Shown: positions 47,145-58,907, counted from the stretch's first letter. The stretch: DNA of 64,000 bases from Cliona cf. orientalis (GCA_963930775.1 OZ005702.1:6324001-6388000); one strand, 5' to 3'. The notes: generated by a model from the sequence alone, not told the origin. A program made the numbers and translations.

Positions 47145-49640
47145 AGAAAAAAAATAAAATAAAAATAAATTCATGGGGGGTTTGGGAGCACTTGGGGAGA
47201 TAATTTTTACATGGGCACGCAGAATGGGTCGAAACTAGAGATTTGACCCTGGGGAATGAAAGTTTACCCATATGTTTGTACAGGGAAGCCATGTGTTTGC
47301 AATATTTTGAGTCCCGGTGTGCGTTATTTAGAAAATCGCTAGTCCAGTACATGCATAGGCTACTATGGAGCTGGTTGTACATGTTGTATCCAGAGACTTG
47401 CTGAATGGATGAGGAATCAGTCACAACTGTAACTCTCCCGTTTTTGCTGAGGTAGGTGGGGTAATACAGCTATAGTTTTACATTGTGGATGTGTGGGAAA
47501 GTAGCTACATCTAGTTGAGAAACATAACTAAAATTGTTTTGTGCTTTTCCCCTAGCCTTGTGTGTGTGCTGTGGTGATCTTGAGTACTAGTACAAAGTAA
47601 CGTGTTGCAGTGGCCACAGGTACTGAACCTCTTCCCCTAGCCTTGTGTGTGTGCTGTGGTGATCTTGAGTACTAGTAGGAAGTAACGTATTGCAGCGGCC
47701 ACTGGTACTGAACCTCTCAACACTGATCATATACTCTGAGTTTTCTAGGCTCTATTAGGAGCACAGACGGCCTTGTTTCCGATTGTATGGGCATCCAGCT
47801 CAACTATGTGGTGGTTTCTGGACACAGTCAATATTATTATACTGTAGCGCGTGAATATTATATACATGCATGTTTCTAATTATGTGGAACTTTTTGTGCT
47901 TAGTGTGCATGGTAGCTCCTTAGATGATATCCAGCAAGCTCTAACTGCGCCTGCGGCGCAGTTAGAGTGGGTGGAAATCATCTAAGGTACTTGGTATTGT
48001 TACTATGGTATACCAATGCTAAATCATGCAGGCACTGTACACTGATTAAATTATTGTGGGCTAGGGTAGCTGTTTTGAACATGACTTGACTATGGATGCT
48101 CTACTCTACTGAAGAATGGTTTTAGTGACATTAGATGTTGTTACCATAGTAATATATACCAAATATACATAAAGTATTGCAGTGTATGTATCTGCATGGT
48201 AAACAAATAAAGTAAGCCTAAGTGCATATTAATTCGTGTGAACCTACATTTGTATACAATGCAGGTACGTATACTTATGTGCCGCAGTTTTTTTTTTTCT
48301 GCTTAGTGTGCACGGTAGCTTGAAAAAAACAAAAAAAACTTTAATAATCTAATTCACAGGGGATTTGGGAACACTTGCAGACATAATTTTTACACGGTCA
48401 CGCAGAATGGGTCAAAGTAACAGGTTTGACCGGATGGAATTTTGATTCACACCTTAGAATTAAAGTTACGGCCCTTTGAAGTATCCCCATATGTTTGTAT
48501 AGGAAGCCATGCATTTGCAATGTTTTCCGCCCACGCGCGCACATGAATGTAACGACCATTACCCACTTTGGTAAAAATTGATGTATAGGCTGCCTGCTTG
48601 CATTGTATGGCTCTACTAAGCATCCAGCTCAACTACGTAAAAAAACTTTAATAATCTAATTCACAGGGGATTTGGGAACACTTGCGGACATAATTTTTGC
48701 ACGGGCACGCAGAATGGGTCAAAGTAACAGATTTGACCGGATGGAATTTTGATTCACACCTTAGAATTAAAGTTACGGCCCTTTGAAGTATCCCCATATG
48801 TTTGTATAGGAAGCCATGCATTTGCAATGTTTTCCGCCCATGCGCGCACATGAATGTAACGACCATTACCCACTTTGGTAAAAATTGATGTATAGGCTGC
48901 CTGCTTGCATTGTATGGCTCTACTAAGCATCCAGCTCAACTACGTAAAAAACTTTAATAATCTAATTCACAGGGGATTTGGGAACACTTGCGGACATAAT
49001 TTTTGCATGGGCACGCAGAATGGGTCAAAGTAACAGGTTTGACCGGATGGAATTTTGATTCGCACCTTAGAATTAAAAGTATGGCCCTTTGAAGTGTTTG
49101 TATAGGAAGCCATGCATTTGCATTGTTTTCCGCCCACGCGCTACGTGAGGGGCGGGGCCACGCGCGCACATGAATGTGATGACCATTACCCACTTTGATC
49201 AAAATCGATGTATAGGCTGCCTGCTTGCATTGTATGGCTATACTAAGCATCCAGCTAAACTATGTGGTGGTTTTGGACAACTTTTTTCTGCTTAGTGTTC
49301 TGGTCTCCTTGAAAAAAAAAGCATATTTAAATAATTAAATAATCTAATTCATGGGGGGTTTGGGAGCACTTGGGGGGATAATTTTTACATGGGCACGCAG
49401 AATGGGTCGAAACTAGAGATTTGACGCAGGGGAATTTTGATTCACGCCTTAGAAATAAAGTTATGGCCCTTTGAAGTTTTCCCATATGTTTGTATAGGAA
49501 GCGATGCATTTGCAATGTTTTCTACGTGAGGGGCGGGGCTACGCGCGCACATCAACGTGACGACCATTACCCACTTTACTCAAAATTAGGCTGTCTGCTT
49601 GCATTGTATGGCTCTACTATGCATCCAGCTCGATTATATG
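47145..49640. repeat. ~307-bp repeat units, at least five copies in one orientation
   Basis: Units at about 47145-47420, 48335-48640, 48645-48945, 48953-49255 and 49330-49640 share, in order, an ataatttttacac/gcacgcagaatgggtc block, gaattttgattc, ccatatgtttgta, ggaagccatgcatttgcaat, cgaccattacccacttt and ttgcattgtatggct. The three between 48335 and 49255 are head-to-tail. The short ORFs recurring here are frames of the repeat. Confidence 0.85.
47920..47996. repeat. Hairpin-forming palindrome
   Basis: CTCTAACTGCGCC, a 3-base loop, then GGCGCAGTTAGAG form a perfect 13-bp stem; outer arms CCTTAGATGAT and ATCATCTAAGG extend it. Located inside the insertion in PMP copy B. Confidence 0.85.
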
Positions 49641-49819
49641 GTGGTTTTTGGACAATTTTTTTTCTGCTTAGTGTCTGGTCTCCTTGTAATAATAATAATA
49701 ATGATAATATAACTATGCTAAATTCAATCGGTAACATGGCACTTGTCCGCTGTAGAGAGGTTGTCCGCTTCTCGGAGGGTCCGTTATCATTGTAGTATTA
49801 GAATTGAAATGCACTTCTT

Positions 49820-51240
49820 CTTCAGTCTACTGTAAGATTTGACTACGGCAATTGTATACGTAGCTACACATAAGCTGTATAATTATTATCATGACTTAGC
49901 CTTGTATCCTAGGTAACAGCCATGATGCCAGCCCTCAGGCATTATAACTCCCTACCCCTGACAATAGTCCAATAACTTAATACAGTTGCGTTGGCATGCC
50001 AAGTTTGTGTTGTAGCTACTAGCTTTTCACTAACTATAGCCAGTAGCTCCCACACATAATACAATCACTAGGAGAGTCCCAGCTTTATAGACTAACTATT
50101 ATACAGATTGTCATTATGATAGAGTCTAGCTAGCTACCTACTACTCCAACTCTCAGTCAAGTTTCAAATATGAAAAAGTAAATAGTTTGCTGATTACACT
50201 GACCAATCACGGTCAAGATATTAAATAGATAAACTATGTTTGCCCAGGATACACCATTCATATACCACCTTCGCTCTCGAGCTACGCCCTCGAGCTCAGG
50301 GTGGTATATGAACGGTATATCCTGGGCAACCATAGTTTATCTATTACTAATAATGTAGTTACCCTTTAGCTTTGAGTACTGTTCTTGTTAATCTCATGAT
50401 TGCTCATGTGATTCATGAATATTCTACAAAGCTATATTTTGCTCATAATGATTCTAATTAATTTTCATGACGACTATAAAATTTTGTGTTTGCTGGTACA
50501 ATATAATAATCTATGCGATTTATCAGCTCTACTTTTGAAATTATTATAGCCCTTGTCAAACTCGTGCAAATTCCTGGACTGATTCAACATTTTGACAATA
50601 GCTAGCTATAGATTAACATGCATACATGATCAGTACTTTTAAGCTCATGGATCATAGTATTGTCTTGGCCCATTATTTGCTGAAAAGAAAGTGTGCATGT
50701 TTATTGCTTAAGTAGTATGACATTGTCTAACACCAATTGAGGCTAGCCTTACTGGAGCCATAGAATTAATGATCCAATGAGAGCAGTACATGGGAAAGTA
50801 ATTTTCCAGTACTAAGTCGTTGATAAAATATTTTGCCTTCAATATGAACCTGGTCTCCAGATCAGACCGATGCAGTCTGGAAGAGCAAGTTAGTTGGCAG
50901 TAGCTAAAAATTTTCTAAAGACTCCAGATTATACTCTGAGCAGTATTAACTAGCCATCCAGAACATTGAACATACAACGAAAAATATTTTGCAGAGCGAC
51001 AATTTTCCTATATAGCTAGTCCGTGTCATTACATGAGGGCATGGATACGCGTCTTGGAAGCGCCCGGTTGCTAGGAACGCGCGGCACGGGCGGAGAGAAA
51101 GTCCGCACCACAAGGCTCAGGATTGGTCAGAACTGTAGGGCCGTGTGCACAAAGAAGAGTGCCTCGAGCCATAGCTACAGCTAGAGACGCATTTTGTCGA
51201 TCGAACGATGGGCGCGAAAGCACTGCGCGTTTCGAGAGGC
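49820..51240. other. Intergenic region without a recognised gene
   Basis: 5' flank of PMP copies B and C is recognisable here (about 49820-49890 and 50340-50480 match 56757-56935). A 120-bp palindrome sits at 50225-50345. GC-rich sequence at 51040-51240 has short ORFs without family resemblance. Confidence 0.5.
50225..50345. mobile_element. ~120-bp fold-back palindrome
   Basis: ATAGATAAACTATG, TTGCCCAGGATA and CATATACCACC on the left are mirrored by GGTGGTATATG, TATCCTGGGCAA and CATAGTTTATCTAT on the right, around a TCGAGC-rich centre. Copy C's otherwise similar 5' flank (56757-56935) lacks it, which suggests an insertion. Confidence 0.8.
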
Positions 51241-51244
51241 CAGC

Positions 51245-53710
51245 TTTTTTTTTTTTCAAGGAGACTACACACTAAGCAGAAAAAAGTCCAGAAACCACTA
51301 CATAGTCGAGCTGGATGCATAGTAGAGCCATACAATGCAAGCAGGCAGCCTATACATCAATTTTGACCAAAGTGGGTAATGGTCGTCACGTTGATGTGCG
51401 CGCGTACGCGCGTGGGCCCACCCCTCACGTAGCGTATGGGCGGAAAACATTGCAAACGCATGGCTTCCCTATACAAACATATGGGAATACTTTAAAGTGC
51501 CATAACTTTAATTCTAAGGTGTGAATCAAAATTCCGTGCCATCAAATTTCGTATTTTGGCGTGCCCGTATAAAAATTACGTCCCCAAGTGCTCCCAGTTC
51601 CTCCACGAATTATTCCTTTTTTTTCTACATAGTGTGTAACAAGGGGACCACACACTAAGCAGAAAAAAATTGTCCAGAAACCACCACATAATCGAGCTGG
51701 ATGCATAGTAGAACCATACGATGCAACCAGGCAGCCTAATTATAAACTTCAATTTTGTCAAACGTTGGTAAAGGTCGTCACGTTTATGTACGCGTGGGCG
51801 GAAAACATTGCAAACGCATGGCTTCCCTATACAAACATATGGGAATACTTTAAAGTGCCATAACTTTAATTCTAAGGTGTGAATCAAAATTCCGCGCCAT
51901 CAAATTTCGTATTTTGACCCATTCTGCGTGCCCGTATAAAATTACGTCCCCAAGTACTCCCAGTTCCTCCACGAATTATTTCCCTTTCTTTTTTACTTAG
52001 TGTGTAATTAGTAGTGTGTAAAAATATGCCTTTTTTCTACTTAGTGTGTAACAAGCTAGCGTGCACACTAGCGGAAAGAAATTGTCCAGAAAACCACATA
52101 ATGCACCTAGGATGCACAGTAGAGCCATACAAAGCAAGCAAACAAGCTCGTTGCCAGAAATGCGCGGCCATCCCATAGTTGGAATAGCGAAAATGTTTCA
52201 TAATTCGTTTAATTGGATGTGTACATTCTCTATGGGGATAAACCAAAACAACAAGCTACCCAACTTCCGATCATCTAGACTCTTTGATACAATATTAAAA
52301 AGGAAGCTCCTGATGATTTACGACTATCCATACTGCATGCACAGAATTTACTATTTTAGCAAACGTACTTGATCAACTTGTCCATAGACAGCAATACATT
52401 TTTGCTGAAGTGCCTGTAAACTTGCACGATTTTGCATCACTAGTAGTCTAAAATTCCAACTTCCGATCATCTAAACTACTTATTTAGCTATGAAACCTCA
52501 TAGATCTAACCTAAATCTCACTTCATCGCCATTTTAAAATTTTACTTTGCAAGGGCAAAGTTCAGCAATATTGAAGAATTTTTGCTGACTCGGCAGTTAG
52601 TGACGTCATGACCTTTAACCTGGTCTACAATCGTGGATCACAGGACTGCTGCGAGTATCAAGATCAAGTCTCTGTTGATCGAAAATAGTTGAGATTAGGC
52701 TACTTTAGTGTAGTTATCATCCATCAGTAGCTAGATTTAGCCGTCAAGTGTGAAATATCATTGTTGAACTGTGCTGTGGACTAAATTATAATTTATATTA
52801 TCACAAACGGCAATTGAAGGTACTATTTTAAATTAAATTACATTGTAGGAGCCTATAAAGACCTGATTTAGTATAATGATAACTAAGTTGATTTTTGTCA
52901 ATCATGAAATTTATAATGATATTCATGACTTTTTGTACGCTTGTAATTAATTACAAGGGCTTGTATAATGCAAACATATGGATGTCCGATGCTCCATAGG
53001 GCACTTCTGGCAACGAAAACGTGGAAATTTTCTAAATAACGCACACCACGGGTATTCCCCGTTTTTTTCACGTAGCACGTGGGCGGAAAACATTGCAAAC
53101 GCATGGCTTCCCTATACAAACATATGGGGAAATACTTAAAGTGTGATACCTTTAATAAAAATTCCGCTTCGAAGAAATTTCCAGGTGTGATCCATTCTGT
53201 GTACTCATATGAATAGCTAGCTAGTTTGTTGTGAATGGCTTCCCAGCATCTCAAACATTACTTAATTACATTAAATTCTTTTTTTCAAGCTAGCGTGCAC
53301 ACTAAACAGAAAAAAACTGTCCAGAAAATCACATAATACACCTAGGATGCACAGTAGAGCCATACAAAGCAAGTAAACAACCTAGGATGCACAGAAGAGC
53401 CATACAAAGCAAGCAAGCAACCTATACTCCAATTTTGAAAGATTTTCTACACCACGGGTATTCCCCGTTTTTCACGTAGCGCGTGGGAGGAAAACATTGC
53501 AAACGCATGGCTTCCCTATACAAACATATGGGAAAAATTTAAAGGGCCGTAACTCTTTAATTCTAAGGCATGAATCAAAATTCCTCAAGGTCAAATCTCT
53601 AGTTTCGACCCATTCTGCGTGCCCATGTAAAAAGTATCTCCCCAGGTGCTCCAGTTCCCCCACGAATTATTATATTTTGTTTTTTTCTACTTAGTGTGTA
53701 ATTTCAAGGA
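51245..53710. repeat. Same ~307-400-bp repeat family, opposite orientation
   Basis: Units at about 51265-51635, 51640-52010, 52060-52170 (partial), 53055-53260 and 53300-53705 match the array in the copy-B insertion but run the other way. Several are bounded by cacactaagcagaaaaa on the left and tttttctacttagtgtgta on the right, so each unit looks like a short element with ~16-bp inverted ends. Unrelated AT-rich sequence at 52170-53050 contains no gene I can support. Confidence 0.8.
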
Positions 53711-53865
53711 GACCACACACTAAGCAGAACATCAGGTACAGCTGATATAGCATGAGCTGTGTGTGACGATATAATCTGATAGGCTGTCGTTTGCACTCAA
53801 GGTTTGCTGACCATGCATCTGTCACTGAGTGTGCCCTTTATTGTTTGATTACTATACTTCAACTA

Positions 53866-54083
53866 CCGTATAGCCGGAAATATTGGCGGGCATTAAATTT
53901 GGCGGTTGAGCCCAAAATCGCTATTGAAAGAATATTGGCGGATTTAAATTTGGCGGTTCGGTACGGGATCGCCATACGTATATATGCGAGTAGGAAATTT
54001 TGCCGGATTTTAATTTGGCGGTTGTAATAATAGACCGCCAAACCGCCAAATTTAATTCCCCGCCAAATTTTCCGGCTATACGG
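53866..54083. mobile_element. 218-bp mariner-type MITE with CCGTATAGCCGGAAA ends
   Basis: CCGTATAGCCGGAAA and its inverse TTTCCGGCTATACGG bound the element; TA lies outside both. TTTGGCGG words repeat inside both arms. It is inserted in the copied 3' flank of the mosaic gene that accompanies PMP copy C (about 53812-54240). Confidence 0.85.
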
Positions 54084-54249
54084 TATTATAAGACAGCTTC
54101 CAATTAATTAATTAGACACCTCATTATGCCATAATTATGAGCCTCAAATCGTAGCATAATAATCTTCTGAATCTTATTGTTTTTGTAGGCATTCAGCTTG
54201 ACAATTAATTTAATGATAATCCAACAATGAATAGCAGCCAATAAATAAT

Positions 54250-54847
54250 TACCCCGCGCACATGCGCAAGGGGTAAAGTAATCGGTTGTGTCGTTGTCGT
54301 CGTTGTTGTCGTTGTCGTCGTGAGCACAAAAATCGCTATATTTCGAGATGTAGGCATCTAAGCGACTCGTAAGCACAACGAATCAATCGAATTCGGCGAA
54401 AAAATAGCTTCAGTGTGTTTCAAATCAATGGACACGGTCCACGGGCGTCACAAATCGTGCCTTTTTTGTGGCTAACGTAACCACGCCTATCGACAGTGCC
54501 TACTCAATGCATAATGCATGCCCATTGTGTTTTCTGCTCATGCGCACAACTAAGTAGCCAAGAATATGACTGGTAAAGATCGTCGAAATTAATACTGCTC
54601 TATAGTCCATCCACATCCGCTGACGGCCTATGGCTATACTATTACAACAAAATATTGGAAGTATCAGTTCATATCTCCTAGTAGTCTAGATCTGGTGCAG
54701 AGAGAGTGCTTTTTATCACCGAGACCTCTGGTGGCTACATACATGTACAATTAAACAGCACTTCCACTAATTTTCTAAAGTTCACAAACTTATAGCCATG
54801 CATACAAAAGCAATTCTATAGATTGCACAATGTGCGCGCGGGGTATG
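54250..54847. repeat. CCCCGCGCGC-ended repeat, inverted long copy
   Basis: Starts taccccgcgcacatgcgcaa and ends gtgcgcgcggggta, followed by ctctacagagctctagtt, the inverse of the flank seen before the copy at 33478. A gtcgttgtcgtcgttg run is the complement of the acaga/acgac run in the other copies. No gene. Confidence 0.65.
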
Positions 54848-55029
54848 TGCTCTACAGAGCTCTAGTTAGCTATGCATATACCAACATAACATACATAGTA
54901 GTTGTCTAGATCATTCTTAAACAAGTAATTGGATGTATCATTAGTATACCTAACAATAATATGTTGTTGGAGACTTAAAAGTTCTACCCTCATAATATTT
55001 CCTGCTATTAAATTTTAATACATTTGAAC

Positions 55030-56749
55030 TTAAGGTTTGAAGAAGGTATAAGTTGAGTTTGAACAGTCATAGAGTGTGCAGATTGAATAGATGGGGTCTG
55101 GAGCAGATGGAATTTTAGGATTGGTAATAATTACCTTGCTCTTACAAGCGCTAATCACTCTTCCTAGCTTTGCAGTGTTCTTCTTACATAAGCTGGCTTT
55201 GTTAATGTGTAGAGTACTACCAGCAATGGCAATAGCACCTCCTCTCCCAGTTGCACTGTTGTAGCTGAAGATGCTTTTAATAACTTTGACCTTACTGCTT
55301 GCCCTTCCTACGAACATCACACCACCATCACCACCAGCTTGGTTGTTTGTGAAAGAAGAGCTGGAGATTGTGTAATTGGTTGGATAAAAGTACGTGTATA
55401 GCACTCCACCATTGATTCCTGCTGTATTATTATCGAATGTACATTTCGAAATTGTAATATCACTTTCATAATCTACCAGTAGCACTCCAGCATCTCCTGC
55501 TGCCATATTGTGGCTAAATTGGCTTTCCAAAACTGAGACGGAGGCATTTCTAACACAGATAACACCTCCTCTATTGTTTCCAGCAACTTGTCCTACCGCT
55601 CTGTTGTAAGTGAACGTGTTTCCAACAATCTTTACAGCACTACAATAGCCTAAGGGGTCGTCAACATCTAGCACTCCACAGTAGGCAGATGTGCTATTAC
55701 TGAACGTATTGTTCAATAATGAAATATTAACAAGTAATACACCGACATACCTTTCAGTACCACCAGTGTAGATTGCCCCACCCCCTCCAGAGCTAGCTGT
55801 GTTATTTGTAAATGTGGTGTTGCTAACTAAGACATTGGTAGTGTCATTTATGGTAATAGCTCCACCACTACCACCAGCTCTATTGTTACTGAAGTAACTG
55901 CCACTCACATTAGCGTTTCCCTCATTGATAAAAACAGCTCCACCGTAACCATTGGTTGATCCTGCACTGTTGTTAATAAAAATGCTGTTAGTTATGATTA
56001 TGTTGACAATACTAGCAAAAATTGCTCCTCCAAGACCACTGCTGGATATAACTTTGTTGTTTATGAAGGAACTGTTAGTTATGCTGATCTGATTCTGAAT
56101 CGGAGTTTGCGATGTTAAAATTGCTCCACCAAAATCACTAGCTACATTTCCATTGAAATGACAATTGGATATTGATATTGTTGAGGGGAAGTACACTGAG
56201 TTCGATAGTAGTGTGATATGGATAGCCCTTTCATTGTTATTGAAGTTACTATTGAGTATATTTAAATTTCCTGTATCATAGTGACGTACTGTGTCATTAG
56301 TACCTGATATCAAGATGCTTTGGTCAATTGTTAGATTGCCACGTGTATTGAAAATGCTACAACCATTAAATGTGATATCACTGATAAGAATTGTTGATAC
56401 TCCATAAAAATTGAACCAACTTGAAGATAATTCAGAAGGTGGGAGTTGTCCACCGTGACATGACAGTCACTGAGGCTGATTTTGTAGCTCTCATTGTAAA
56501 AGAATTTATATCTGCTATTGACAGTGGGGCATGATCCATACTGTGGTTACCAGGGCAGAGCTGCAATGTTATGTTAGCACTGTGACTGGGATCAGCAACA
56601 TACTCTTCCAGAGTGAAGCAGGGCTGTCCAATTATTGCACCAGGGCAGGGACTGTCTGGTGTTGGAATGATATAAATCGTGTCACTCCTTGCATACTGTA
56701 CTGCTCTGTTTAAGAGTAGAACTAGTATTAGCATTGAAATGCACTTCAT
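55030..56749 (-). CDS. PMP-repeat secreted protein, copy C, nearly intact
   Basis: The start at 56749 gives a signal peptide (MKCISMLILVLLLNRAVQYA) and the domain PCPGAIIGQPCFTLEEYV. From about 56450 to the stop at 55030 the frame is open for over 450 codons of GGAIY/FxNN repeats (e.g. GGAIFASIVN, GGGAIYTGGTERY, GGVMFVGRASSKVKV). One break separates the parts: at about 56453 there are four extra bases relative to copy B (GTCATGT, then CACG). Either an unseen intron, a sequencing error or a real frameshift explains this. Compared with A, about 75 residues are deleted in the second domain. No membrane anchor follows the repeats, so a secreted beta-helical protein is predicted; its role is unknown. 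Confidence 0.7.
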
Positions 56750-58400
56750 CTTCAGTCTACTGTAAGATTTGCCTACGGCAATTGTAGCTACACATAAGCT
56801 GTATAATAATTTAGTTACCCTTTAGCTTTGAATACTGTTCTTGTTAATCTTGTGATTGCTCATGTGATTCATGAATATTCTACAAAGCTATGTTTTGCTC
56901 ATAATGATTCTAATTAATTTTTATGATAATAACTATGTTTTATGTTTGGTGGTACAATAATACTAATGACCAACACCAAAGATATCGTGAAATGCTCCTC
57001 GAATAAAAGAGCTGCTTTACTCAAGTATAGCCATTGCATGACTTACAGCGAGGAAGATTTGGGGGGATTTATTTGTTGGTGCCAATTCTTCGAAATCCAA
57101 GGCCATAATTCAGATCTATATAATTATGTTGATTCTGTGCTAAAGCACCACAGTGTGCTAAAGTACAGTTGCTCCTACATAACACATGCTGTTTGTTTAA
57201 ATTATTATAATAATTATTTTGGTGCATGCGCGAGGCTTACGGTATAGTCTAGATGTATGTCTGTCTGCTACCAAGCTAACTGCTATATAGCTACCTGCCA
57301 TTAGGCTTCTTATGGCATTTTCAACATAATATGCATTGTGTATACCGACGGATTTTGTTTTGTTCTATATAATTTTGGTGATATTTGCTGACCACCACTG
57401 CCATTTTCGCTTCTTGACAAGCTCTCGATGGGTAAAAGAGACAGTAATAACCTTCATTTCAAGAGACTACTAGTGTGTAAGTCTAGTGATAGTTCTTATA
57501 AATCGACTGATTCGTCATAGAAGGGTTTTTGGTCTTATCATTTTCCTGCGAGCACTAGATCTGCTGATCTGGCATGCTCGGGCATGCACGTGGTACTATT
57601 GCATAAATTTTTGTGATTCCTGCCACTTTGCTACCCAGTCATTTATGCCATGAAGGCTGAAGTTTAGCTACTGCATGATACTATATGCAGACATTAACCA
57701 AGGGTCAGCTATGCCATGCAGACTATGGGGACACATTGCCCTAGAAAGAACACATGCATGGCTCTAGTGTCAAATGTCCTAAGGAGACACCCTACTCTAG
57801 TTATTAAGTACGTCCCTGGGGATATATATACTAGTACCCTATAGGGTACTGTAACAGTGTCCGGGGGAACAACTTTAGGGGGGTCATGTGACACTATGAT
57901 AGCGTGCATTAACGCATTCTTGTGATTACTCTAGGTCTAAGGTATAAGAATATTATTGTGTACAACCCTACTAGCTAATAGTTGCAGTTGCATGCTGGCT
58001 TAGCTTGCAAAATTAGTTGGCTATCAAAGCTAAGGAAACATGCCAAGGGTTCTGCATAGCAGTGATAGTTAGCTAGGAAATTAATCAAATTTTTTCCTAG
58101 AATCTCAATACTACTGTAAGAATAATTCCATAATTTTAGTCATGCAGCTTGATATACATTTGATAATGATGTATAAGTAACTCAATAATTGCAACCAATT
58201 ATTAATGATATATAGTAGCTATAATATTATTATTATGTGTATAATTACAAAATTTAATGTTCTAGATTTTCACAAACCATGTAGCTATTTGAACACACAA
58301 TAAGTATTAGCAGGAATGAATAATAATAATAATAATAATATTATAGGAGACAACAGCAGATTTTAAGTCCCTAAATATCATAATAAAGTGTCATATTGAC
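56750..58400. repeat. Flanks of PMP copies C and D with segmental duplication
   Basis: 56757-56935 is the PMP 5' flank. 57140-57990 matches 28935-29530: shared landmarks are taaagcaccacagt, the aggttac/aggcttac-ggta region, gcattttca(g/a)cataatatgcatt, and cttcttgacaagctctcgatgg. About 58130-58400 is the PMP 3' flank, also seen at 41270-41460. No complete gene seen. Confidence 0.65.
56966..57075 (+). pseudogene. Fragment related to the 605-aa membrane protein
   Basis: Reads DIVKCSSNKRAALLKYSHCMTYSEE and on the other strand nothing. It matches HIVKCTEKSALLKLGYCMTYEE of the protein at 19074-20891, with the same Cys spacing (split here to stay short). No signal peptide, no downstream membrane segments and no splice sites connect it to more of the gene. 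It lies in opposite orientation to the PMP copies, 200 bases upstream of copy C. Confidence 0.7.
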
Positions 58401-58404
58401 GTAT

Positions 58405-58762
58405 CTAAAGTTTAGAGAAGATATAAGTCGAGTTTGAACAGTCATAGAGTGTGCAGAATGAATTGGTAGGATCTGGAGTGGACGAAATTGTAGGATTGGT
58501 AATTACAACATTACTCCTGCAAGCGCTAATCACTCTTCCTAGTTTTGCAGTGTTCTTACATAAGCTGGCTCCGTTAATGTGTAGAGTACTACCAGTAATG
58601 GCAATAGCTCCTCCTCTCCCAGTTGCACTGTTGTAGCTGAAGATACTGTTTGTAACTTTGACCTTGCTGCTTGCCCTTCCAACAAATATCACACCGCCAT
58701 CACCACCAGCTTGGTTATTTGTGAAAGAAGAGCTGGAGATTGTATAATTGGTGGGATCAAAG
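58405..58762 (-). pseudogene. PMP-repeat gene, copy D, 3' end only
   Basis: From the stop at 58405 back to about 58757 it is clearly the same gene as copies A-C (NYTISSSSFTNNQAGGDGG, GGAIAITGSTLHINGASL). One codon is missing in the CKKNTAKL motif (CKNTAKL). At about 58757-58762 homology ends abruptly and the element starting CAGAGG begins. The 5' part, if kept, lies beyond the right edge. Confidence 0.85.
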
Positions 58763-58907
58763 CAGAGGAGGTACGAAATCGTTAATATTCCACGTGACTT
58801 CCGCTTCATAACTGGGCATGCTATGCATTCCACGCGGGCATTTTGACCTTTGACCCCACAGCTACAAGACGGTGGAACAACAGATCTGAGGCTAAACTCG
58901 ATTTACT

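Larger units (their letters stand above)
46585..49792. mobile_element. 3.2-kb TA-flanked insertion in PMP copy B
   Basis: By comparison with copies A and C, the sequence reading gaactagtattag is interrupted after gaacTA, and resumes with TAgtattag, so a TA was duplicated. Ends begin CAGTCGAGCC on the left and, inverted, CAATGATAACGGAC on the right; both subterminal zones share GCGGAC / CGGAGG / TTGTCC words. TA TSD and CAGTCGA-type ends recall pogo/Tc1-mariner elements. No transposase is present; most of the interior is the ~307-bp repeat array. An 84-bp tandem duplication (47548-47715) and a hairpin (47920-47996) are also inside. Confidence 0.8.
44664..49819 (-). pseudogene. PMP-repeat secreted gene, copy B, split by a 3.2-kb insertion
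   Basis: The 5' end of the gene lies at 49793-49819 and the rest at 44664-46584; an insertion (46585-49792) separates them inside the signal-peptide coding part. The start codon of copies A and C is AAG here. After the insertion the frame is broken again near 46110-46140 and 45430 (where ACATTTACGAA of other copies has become a longer, shifted form). Open pieces remain at 45347-46108 and 44664-45353, with repeats such as NSNFSNNEI, GGAIYISG and GGVMFVGRASSKVKV. The stop position is shared with the other copies. Non-functional as a secreted protein. Confidence 0.85.

Noticed and set aside
48447-49515. Repeated 60-100-codon ORFs as a gene family
   Set aside because: They are identical because they are frames of the ~307-bp repeat; both strands are equally open and no signal or domain is present.
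47145-49640. CRISPR-like array
   Set aside because: Units are ~307 bp with no short spacer/repeat alternation and the genome is eukaryotic; this is a tandem repeat inside a transposon.
51071-51335. Minus-strand ORFs in GC-rich stretch
   Set aside because: Partly repeat-derived and overlapping in different frames, with no recognisable domain.
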